Positions 50,168-56,979 of a stretch of 64,000 nucleotides of DNA are shown piece after piece. Both the position numbers and the translations under genes were made by a program. How positions within the stretch are numbered: the first letter of the stretch is position 1; each line of letters opens with the position of its first letter. Source of the stretch: Eisenbergiella porci (GTDB lineage: Bacteria > Bacillota > Clostridia > Lachnospirales > Lachnospiraceae); assembly GCF_009696275.1 (NCBI RefSeq), contig NZ_VUMI01000022.1:1-64000 (forward strand). Reading direction: 5' to 3'. The notes beneath the pieces are model-generated. The model was not told the DNA's origin. It was given only the letters and a program-made list of their open reading frames with translations, and did not search any database.

Positions 50168-51409
50168 TTATGTATTCCCGGAAGCCGCCAGCTGGGAAAG
50201 GATTTCCCGCACATCGTCACCCATTTTTATAAGGGCGGCCATATCGGGAATTTCTATTCCATGGACGAGGACATTCCGGGCGTTCCGCAACGCAACCACC
50301 CGGTCCAGGTTTTCCTTGGAAAGTACCTTCATCCGTTTCAGGCTGTTCACATTAAAGGTGCCTCTTGCCTTGGGATTGCTTTTCAGGGTCAGCCTGCCGA
50401 GAATGGTTTCCAGGCTAATCCATGGCTTCATGAAGTATTCCATGGCCTGGTACTGCTCTTTGCTCAGCTTTTCTCCGGGGGCGCGAAGCTCCATGTAAAG
50501 ATGATAGCGTTTTTCATTGCCGCAGATGATTTGGTCGGAGAGCTGTTCTGAGATGGTCCGCTTGTCGTTGACAAGCTTTGTGGACTTCAGAATCGGTTCA
50601 AGCTCTTTGGCGTTGGCTATTTTCAGCCGTCCCATCAGACGCAGAAGCAGTTCTACATTTCCCATGCGCGGTTCGATATCCATCCGCTTATACCGGGTGC
50701 TCAGATAATTGTAAAGATAAGCCGCCAGATCATATTGGTTGTTAAAGGATGTATTTTTACTCTGGATTCGCTCGTTTCCTGCAGCCTGCAGCCGTTCCAG
50801 AGCTATCTCGCCGCTGAGGACAAGACCGTTCAGTTCGTCAAGGATGGCGAGCTCTTCATCGGACAGGGTGCCCTGAAGCGGCTTGTAAACCAAATCATGC
50901 TCCACCTCCGACCAGGCATGCATCAGAACGGACGCTACCTGGATTTCCAGGCGGACAGGGGCATATTTTATCCGGGTTTTATCCAGGGAATCTTCCTTCA
51001 TGGAAGCCCGGTAATGGGTGGCCCAGTAGCCGGAAAAACGTTTGTTGTAGGAAGGCTGTTTGGACTGCACTGGGAATTTCTTGGTTTCAGCCACTGTAAA
51101 CAGGTTGTTGATGACCCGATCCGCTTTGGCACGGTCGCCGGGGAAATAGAGGGACACGCGTACGCCGGAAAGGTCGGCGATATCCGCATAGATTTCGCTC
51201 ATGTTTTTATAGGGAGTTTCCCGTTTTTCATTCCGCTGCGTCACCTTGATTTTGAGCCGGCTGGGGCTCTTGGCGCGCGAGGTTACCATGGCGCGGATAC
51301 CGGAGGAGCGCAGGGCATCCTCCAGCATTTCGGCGGCAATGCGTCCTGCTGTTTCGTAAAAGTTTATTTTCTTCTTGTAATTTTCTATAAATTGATTTAT
51401 CAGATCCAT
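50168..51409 (-). CDS. RelA/SpoT-domain nucleotide synthetase with C-terminal HEPN-like motif
   Basis: The N-terminal ~180 residues are a complete RelA/SpoT synthetase domain: SRAKSPSRLK (44-53), DLSGVRV (79-85), GYWATHYR (127-134), EIQV (155-158) and HAWSEVEHD (164-172). No N-terminal hydrolase domain is present. The remaining ~230 residues are mostly helical and unlike RelP/RelQ (about 210-250 total). They contain ALRNARNVLVHG, whose RNVLVH (378-383) fits the RNxxxH catalytic motif of HEPN ribonucleases. Known relatives with extra domains include toxic alarmone synthetases. A frameshifted membrane-protein gene sits 29 bp upstream on the same strand. The HEPN call is inference from motif and position. 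Confidence 0.85.
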   Translation of the reverse strand: MDLINQFIENYKKKINFYETAGRIAAEMLEDALRSSGIRAMVTSRAKSPSRLKIKVTQRNEKRETPYKNMSEIYADIADLSGVRVSLYFPGDRAKADRVINNLFTVAETKKFPVQSKQPSYNKRFSGYWATHYRASMKEDSLDKTRIKYAPVRLEIQVASVLMHAWSEVEHDLVYKPLQGTLSDEELAILDELNGLVLSGEIALERLQAAGNERIQSKNTSFNNQYDLAAYLYNYLSTRYKRMDIEPRMGNVELLLRLMGRLKIANAKELEPILKSTKLVNDKRTISEQLSDQIICGNEKRYHLYMELRAPGEKLSKEQYQAMEYFMKPWISLETILGRLTLKSNPKARGTFNVNSLKRMKVLSKENLDRVVALRNARNVLVHGIEIPDMAALIKMGDDVREILSQLAASGNT

Positions 51410-51438
51410 ATTGATTGCCTCTTAATTGTGTCTCACGG

Positions 51439-51936
51439 TCACAGCCAATCCTCATTGGGCAGGGACTGGCCGCCATCGGCATATATGATCGTATTTGCTT
51501 TATATTCAAAAATCAAATCGTCATAGTCAGTGGAATATAAAAACCTTGTTTCATTCAAATCCTCATAAATATCCAGATAAATGCCTTCCTCCACAGAGGT
51601 CTCATCCGGGCCGACACTGATGTCGGTGAGATCGCAGGGAAGGGTAAGGAATTCTTGACCCCGCCTGCTTTTCCTTTTCTTCCCGGATGCTGCGGAACTG
51701 TTCCAGCACATTCTGAAGGATGGAATCCGGCTTTTTGCTTTCTTCCAGGCGGGAGCTTATAACGGCCGGATTTTCAGTAATCCCCACATTTACGGCGCCG
51801 TGCCTGCCCGGCCCTCCGCCGGACTGCAGCAACAAAATAAGCAGAACTATATTTACAGTCGCCAGGATGCCGATGGCAACAGCGCATATTATTATTTTCC
51901 TTTTGGATTTGGAATCATTTTTTCAGTAATCATCAT
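51439..51936 (-). pseudogene. Membrane-anchored protein gene with two apparent frameshifts
   Basis: From ATG 51936 (GAGGGA upstream) the frame runs out after 14 codons at an A6 tract. One added A would join it to a frame coding KSKRKIIICAVAIGILATVN and a long hydrophobic segment, then an acidic stretch. That frame is lost again near 51660 (a G4 tract), and the natural continuation EFLTLPCDLTDISVGPDE to GGQSLPNEDWL is in a third frame ending at 51439. The joined product would be about 165 residues with one N-terminal membrane anchor. It could be a pseudogene, sequence error at homopolymers, or slippage-expressed. Confidence 0.6.
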
Positions 51937-52144
51937 AACTATCCCTCATATCAATTTGTTTTTATTATAATGGAGTACGGGCAAATATACAATAAAAAAC
52001 GAACGGCAGCCTGAACGGTGTCTATACAGAAATAAATAGCCTGATCTTTAGAGAATCTTAATGGGAAGTGAAGAAAGTTTTATAATTAACAGGTTATGAT
52101 GGAAACAGATAAAAGAAAACTGTCTGAAAGGGGAGGATGAGGGA

Positions 52145-53020
52145 ATGTTATTTATCCTGAATTTGGCAATAGGAGCCGGCAGCGGACTGGCGCTTTCCAT
52201 TCCTTTTCTGGGATGGCTGGAGGGCACGGTGCATAAAAGGATGCGCAACACGGCGCAAAAGGGTATGGCACAGTGCAGTACGGCTCAGGGGAAAGGAAAG
52301 TGTGAAATAAGCGGATGGCATACGGCGGGTGTCTTTCTGTTTGCATTTTTGCTGGCTGGTATTCTGACGCTGACAGGGGTGCCGGCGTTTCAGGAATTTC
52401 ATTTTGACGCTAATATCAATATGATTCCTATGGCGGAATTTTTCAGTAATTCCAGACAATATTTTGAAAACACGCTGCTGTTTATACCACTGGGATTTCT
52501 TGTCCCTCTGCTTTGGCGGCGGGAACAGATGGTGGAAAAGACGGTGAGCATCGGCTTCCTCTTTTCTCTGTTTATTGAGGCTGCGCAGTTATTCTCCTTC
52601 CGGGCTACAGATATTGATGATCTGCTTATGAATACTATGGGCACATGGCTGGGATATCTGCTGTTTCTGGCAATAAACCGTATTTTTCCCAGGACGTGCG
52701 GCAGGTTCGGCGTGGGAGAAAAGCCGGAGCCCGGAAGTCTGTGGGCAGTGGAGGAAGCAGGCGGTCAGGAGGCGAAAGCGGAAGGAAATGTGCAAGGAAA
52801 TGCGGAGGATGCCTGTATGAAGGCACAGACTGTGAATGAGGAATGCTGCGGCAGTAAAGGCTGTAGGAATAAAAGCTGCGGAAATAAAAGCTCCGGCGCG
52901 GAAAGTCCCGTCTGCCGATACGAGATGGAGCTTTCCTTTGCCATTGTCATTCTTATTATGATGACCCTGCAGCCGTTGCTTGGCAGTGTTCTCTGGAACC
53001 TTTGGTATGGACTCCGGTAA
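52145..53020 (+). CDS. VanZ family membrane protein with Cys-rich insert
   Basis: This 291-residue protein has four to five hydrophobic segments and the VanZ core: NMIPMAEFFSNSRQYFENTLLFIPLGFLVPLL, then FIEAAQLFSFRATDIDDLLMNTMGTWLGYLLF. VanZ proteins give low-level teicoplanin resistance or have unknown roles. Unusual is a hydrophilic insert of about 75 residues before the last membrane segment containing six Cys (CMKAQTVNEECCGSKGCRNKSC). ATG 52145 follows GGGGAGGATGAGGG. It is a stand-alone gene. Confidence 0.88.
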   Translation: MLFILNLAIGAGSGLALSIPFLGWLEGTVHKRMRNTAQKGMAQCSTAQGKGKCEISGWHTAGVFLFAFLLAGILTLTGVPAFQEFHFDANINMIPMAEFFSNSRQYFENTLLFIPLGFLVPLLWRREQMVEKTVSIGFLFSLFIEAAQLFSFRATDIDDLLMNTMGTWLGYLLFLAINRIFPRTCGRFGVGEKPEPGSLWAVEEAGGQEAKAEGNVQGNAEDACMKAQTVNEECCGSKGCRNKSCGNKSSGAESPVCRYEMELSFAIVILIMMTLQPLLGSVLWNLWYGLR

Positions 53021-53070
53021 ATCAGTAAGGATATCCGGAGGGGAATCTCCGCCGGAATAACCTGCAGAAG

Positions 53071-54627
53071 TCAGAATACCCTTGTCGTCCATTTGGTGCA
53101 GTCCCAGACATCGGTTGCCAGCCCGTCATAAAATTCAGGTTCGTGACAAACCATGAGAATGCTTCCCCTGTACTCCTGAAGCGCGCGCTTCAGTTCGGCC
53201 TTTGCATCCACGTCCAGATGGTTGGTAGGCTCGTCCAGAAGCAGGATGTTGGTTTCCTTATTGATGAGCTTGCACAGACGTACCTTTGCCTGCTCGCCGC
53301 CGCTTAAGACCTTTACCATGCTTTCGATATGTTTTGTGGTCAGCCCGCATTTCGCCAGGGCGGAGCGGACCTCATACTGGGTGAAACCGGGGAATTCCTG
53401 CCAGATTTCCTCAATACAGCTGGTGGATATATCCGGCGGCATCTCCTGTTCAAAATAGCCTATGCTCAGATAATCCCCCTGCTCTACGGCGCCGGAAAGA
53501 GGCGGGATCAGGCCGAGTATACTTTTTAAAAGCGTGGTTTTACCTATGCCGTTGGAACCGATGAGGGCGATTTTCTGACCCCGTTCCATGGACAGGTTCA
53601 GCGGCGTGGAAAGCGGATCGTCATAACCGATCACCAGATCCTGCGTGGTAAAAATGTAACGGCCGGGGGTACGGGCCTCTTTAAAATGAAATTCCGGCTT
53701 AGGCTTTTCGCCGGCAAGCTCAATCACATCCATTTTATCCAGTTTTTTCTGACGGGACATGGCCATGTTCCTGGTGGCGACCCGTGCTTTGTTTCTGGCT
53801 ACAAAATCCTTGAGATCCGCAATTTCCTTCTGCTGCTTGTTGTAAGCGGCCTCCAGCTGCGACTTTTTCATGGCATAGACTTCCTGGAATTTGTCATAAT
53901 CCCCTACATAGCGTGTCAGGGCCTGGTTATCCATGTGGTAAATCAGGTTGATAACGCTGTTTAAAAAAGGAATGTCATGAGATATCAGGATAAAGGCGTT
54001 TTCATAATCGTTCAGATACCGTTTCAGCCATTCGATATGTTCTGCATCCAGATAGTTGGTAGGTTCGTCAAGGAGAAGGATATCGGGTTTCTCCAAGAGC
54101 AGCTTGCCAAGCAGAACCTTGGTGCGCTGCCCGCCGCTTAAGTCGGCCACATCCTTGTCCAGTCCGATATCCGCAAGGCCCAGGGCGCGCCCCACTTCCT
54201 CCACTTTGGCGTCTATCATATAAAAATCATGCATGGTAAGCATATCCTGGATTGTGCCCAAATCTTCCATATATACTTCCAGCTCTTCCGGGGTGGCTTC
54301 CCCCATCTTATCGCATATTTCATTCATCTGAGCTTCCATTTCAAACAGGAAGGAAAAGGCGGAAGCCAGAGTTTCCCGGATGGAAGTGCCCTTTTCCAGT
54401 ACCGTGTGCTGATCCAGATAGCCCACACGGACATTTTTGGCCCATTCCACTTTGCCTTCATCAGGCATAAGCTTTCCGGTGATAATATTCATAAAGGTAG
54501 ATTTCCCCTCGCCGTTGGCGCCGATCAGGCCAATATGCTCTCCCTTGAGCAGGCGGAAGGAAACATCATGAAAAATGGCTCTGTCTCCAAAGCCATGGGA
54601 AAGATGTTCAACATTTAAAATACTCAT
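53071..54627 (-). CDS. ABC-F family ATPase
   Basis: A 518-residue cytoplasmic protein with two ATP-binding domains and no membrane segments. Walker A: GANGEGKST and GSNGIGKTT. Signatures: LSGGQRTKVLLGKLLL and LSGGEQAKVRLCKLI. Walker B: LLLDEPTNYLD and LLLDEPTNHLD. An inter-domain linker (about 245-300, QKEIADLKDFVARNKARVATRNMAMSRQKKLDKM) fits the YkpA/YbiT group, which acts on the ribosome. The length and lack of a C-terminal extension argue against the Uup type. Whether it protects against an antibiotic is not shown. Confidence 0.93.
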   Translation of the reverse strand: MSILNVEHLSHGFGDRAIFHDVSFRLLKGEHIGLIGANGEGKSTFMNIITGKLMPDEGKVEWAKNVRVGYLDQHTVLEKGTSIRETLASAFSFLFEMEAQMNEICDKMGEATPEELEVYMEDLGTIQDMLTMHDFYMIDAKVEEVGRALGLADIGLDKDVADLSGGQRTKVLLGKLLLEKPDILLLDEPTNYLDAEHIEWLKRYLNDYENAFILISHDIPFLNSVINLIYHMDNQALTRYVGDYDKFQEVYAMKKSQLEAAYNKQQKEIADLKDFVARNKARVATRNMAMSRQKKLDKMDVIELAGEKPKPEFHFKEARTPGRYIFTTQDLVIGYDDPLSTPLNLSMERGQKIALIGSNGIGKTTLLKSILGLIPPLSGAVEQGDYLSIGYFEQEMPPDISTSCIEEIWQEFPGFTQYEVRSALAKCGLTTKHIESMVKVLSGGEQAKVRLCKLINKETNILLLDEPTNHLDVDAKAELKRALQEYRGSILMVCHEPEFYDGLATDVWDCTKWTTRVF

Positions 54628-54739
54628 ACGGACATTCTCCTATAATACAGCTATAATGTTCTATGCGGGAGCGGCCCGTTCCGGCGGTTAAGTGCCGTTG
54701 CGGAGCGTCCGACGACGCAAGTATATCATAAGAAACGCC

Positions 54740-55085
54740 TGTTGACCAGAGGTTTATCAGCGCAGCTACCGCACGATTATTTTCACCGCGGATCATGGCG
54801 GACATGGAAAGCACAGGTTTTCCCGGCCGCGGCCAGCTGCTCACACAGCCCGTTTACAGGACGGACCTGAGGAACATAGGTATTGGTAAGAATGCCGTGA
54901 CGATCAGGTGAAACACTGTGGAATAGCGACATATGACAGGGGAGCGTAACGGAAGGATAAACGGTTTCTGTTTCCAGGGAATAACTTCCCAGCTTCAGCA
55001 GCCGCTGTCCATAAGGATGGCCGCAGGTGGTTAATGCATCGGGACGGAAACCGTCCGCAAGGATGAGGATTACTTTCTGATTCAT
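54740..55085 (-). pseudogene. Alkaline phosphatase/phosphodiesterase-family remnant with inverted tail
   Basis: The minus-strand frame 54783-55085 encodes the N-terminus of a type I phosphodiesterase/alkaline phosphatase (VILILADGFRPDALTTCGHPYG, SVTLPCHMSLFHSVSPDRHGILTN with the metal Asp and nucleophile Thr). It breaks off at AAAGKTCAF. On the opposite strand, reading from about 54760, SYRTIIFTADHGGHGKH matches the C-terminal metal-binding block of the same enzyme family. The gene therefore looks deleted in the middle with its tail flipped. ATG 55085 lacks a strong ribosome site. Confidence 0.65.
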
Positions 55086-55293
55086 ATACTGTGCCTTTCT
55101 GTCCGCCTTTTGCCAGCCTGCACTATTATCTGATCCAAAATATCAATAAGAGCGCGCTGCACCGCCACCAGCTCATGAATGTGATCGCTGATACCAAAAT
55201 CCAGGCATATCCACCTGGTTATTGTCTCTGCACCCCCATCCACTTCCCGAATAATAATCCCTCCCTTCCCGTCCTCCCTTCATAGCCTGCCCG

Positions 55294-55371
55294 CCCGGTT
55301 CGCCTTCCGGACTTTCGGGGGCCAACCCCCAGCGGCGGCCAGGACCCCGAAAGTCCGGAAGGCGAACCGGG
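55294..55371. repeat. Perfect 27-bp inverted repeat, GC-rich
   Basis: Arms 55294-55320 and 55345-55371 are perfectly complementary (starting CCCGGTTCGCC, ending GGCGAACCGGG) with a 24-base loop. No T-tract follows. The gap 55086-55544 otherwise holds an AT-rich stretch with a possible promoter (TTGTTG near 55428, TATGAT 55454-55459, long spacer) and a 12-bp palindrome ATATACGTATAT (55445-55456). Confidence 0.85.
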
Positions 55372-55544
55372 GCCCCACCCCCCTTATGTTAAATCTGAGT
55401 GAAACTTTCTTTAAGATTTTATGTATTTTGTTGTAAATATGGATATATACGTATATGATGGGTGGAAGAAATGGGAAAATGCGGCATCCTCCTGAGAGGA
55501 AGTTTACATAACATGTTGGAAAAGGAAAGAAAGGAGCTGATGAA

Positions 55545-56687
55545 ATGAAGTTCAGGGAAGATGGAACTTTTCATATATTACAGTTTGCAGATATACAGGA
55601 ATTGCCTGAGGCGTCGGAGGATACCATGGCGCTTATCAGAAGAGCGCTGGATACGGCCCGGCCGGATCTGGTGGTGCTCACCGGTGATCAGCTGAAGGGC
55701 TACAGCCGTGCATTCAGGAAGAAGCCCGGGCAGACAGAAAAAGCAATACGGGGCATACTGGAGCCGATTGTGTCCAGGGGCATCCCCTTTGCCGTAACCT
55801 TTGGGAACCATGACAGGCAGAGCGGAATGAGCAACGAGGAACAGATGGGAATTTACCGCAGAATTCCGGGCTGTGTGGACTGGCTGAACAGCCGGGGACA
55901 GGAGATACTTCATGGGCCGGAGGAAGGCACCTTTGCCATAGGGATACAGAATTTTGAAGAGACAAAGACGGTGATGGCCGTTTACCTGCTGGATTCCCAG
56001 GGTGACGCCGCCGGCGGTGGCTGTCAGACCCTCCATCCCAAGCAGATCTACTGGTACAAGGCGGCAAGGGATACCTTCGCGCAGGTTCATGGCGGCCTGG
56101 TGCCGGGAATTGTGTTCCAGCACATTCCCATGCCCGAGTATTACCGGCTTCTGCGCAGAGTGGATAAGAAAACCAGGGGCGCAATCCGTACCTACCGTAC
56201 CCATGCCAACGAGTATTACCTTCTGGATGAGGAAAAATGCGATGGCGGCAGCTTCCGGGAGGCGGTAAGCGCGCCTGACAACAATGCCAGGGAATTTGAA
56301 AGCCTTCGTGAAAAAGGAGATATTTTTGCCGTATACTGCGGTCATGATCACAGAAACAGCTTTGTGGGAAACTGGGGCGGAATTGATTTGGGCTATACGC
56401 CCTCCTGCGGTTTTCATGATTATGGCGACGGTGTCAGCCGGGCGGTCAGGGAACTGATATTCCATGAGGAAAATCCGGCGGACTATGAGACAAGGCTGCT
56501 GACCTATAAGGAACTGGTGGGAAGCAGGCCGTCGCATCCCTTTCGGGATTTTGTATACAGCCATATCCCGGCTACCAGAGAGGAGGCGCTGGAAAAGGTA
56601 AAAAAGTATCTGCTTTTTACCGGACTGGCGATAGCGGTGGTGCAGACGTTAAGGAGCGCGGCCAAAAAGAACGGCGGAAAGAAATAG
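55545..56687 (+). CDS. Metallophosphoesterase, calcineurin-like
   Basis: A 380-residue two-metal phosphoesterase. Metal-site blocks are visible in order: LQFADIQEL (first Asp, with Gln where His is usual), VVLTGDQL (GD), TFGNHDRQSG (GNHD), FQHIPMPEY (His) and YCGHDHRNSF (GHDH). Such proteins of PhoD- or purple-phosphatase-like type cleave phosphodiesters or monoesters. No signal peptide is seen at the start, but a hydrophobic segment near residues 353-367 (LLFTGLAIAVVQTL) may tether the C-terminus. ATG 55545 follows AAAGGAG. A terminator follows. Confidence 0.88.
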   Translation: MKFREDGTFHILQFADIQELPEASEDTMALIRRALDTARPDLVVLTGDQLKGYSRAFRKKPGQTEKAIRGILEPIVSRGIPFAVTFGNHDRQSGMSNEEQMGIYRRIPGCVDWLNSRGQEILHGPEEGTFAIGIQNFEETKTVMAVYLLDSQGDAAGGGCQTLHPKQIYWYKAARDTFAQVHGGLVPGIVFQHIPMPEYYRLLRRVDKKTRGAIRTYRTHANEYYLLDEEKCDGGSFREAVSAPDNNAREFESLREKGDIFAVYCGHDHRNSFVGNWGGIDLGYTPSCGFHDYGDGVSRAVRELIFHEENPADYETRLLTYKELVGSRPSHPFRDFVYSHIPATREEALEKVKKYLLFTGLAIAVVQTLRSAAKKNGGKK

Positions 56688-56702
56688 AATAAAAAGACAT
56701 GG

Positions 56703-56740
56703 CGGAGGACACCGGAAAAAGGTGCCCTCCGTTATTTTTT
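56703..56740 (+). terminator. Terminator of metallophosphoesterase gene
   Basis: CGGAGGACACC (56703-56713) pairs with GGTGCCCTCCG (56721-56731), one wobble, and is followed by TTATTTTTT. It separates this gene from the 57-kb operon. Confidence 0.88.
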
Positions 56741-56872
56741 CCCTGAAAAAGACATCCTGCAAAATCAAGAGCCTTCAGGAAAGTCCGCATACGCCGTAAA
56801 ACAGCAAAATGCCGCATTTGGCAATACCGCGCCGCAAAAGCCGAACAGGAAACGGTTGGGCGAAGGAATTGG

Positions 56873-56892
56873 ATTGTAAGAAAATTGTAAGA
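56873..56892 (-). promoter_or_regulatory. CTTACA direct repeat upstream of the 57-kb operon
   Basis: ATTGTAAGA occurs twice with 11-bp period (56873-56881 and 56884-56892). On the minus strand this reads CTTACA-N5-CTTACA, the same hexamer and spacing as the candidate Pho box at pstS. It lies about 90 bases before the binding-protein gene. Confidence 0.4.
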
Positions 56893-56979
56893 GTTTTATC
56901 GGAATTTTAACAAGATTTGTCCTTTAAGATCAGGGTAAAGAAAACAGGACAGCAAGGCCTGAGGAAAGGATAATTTATT

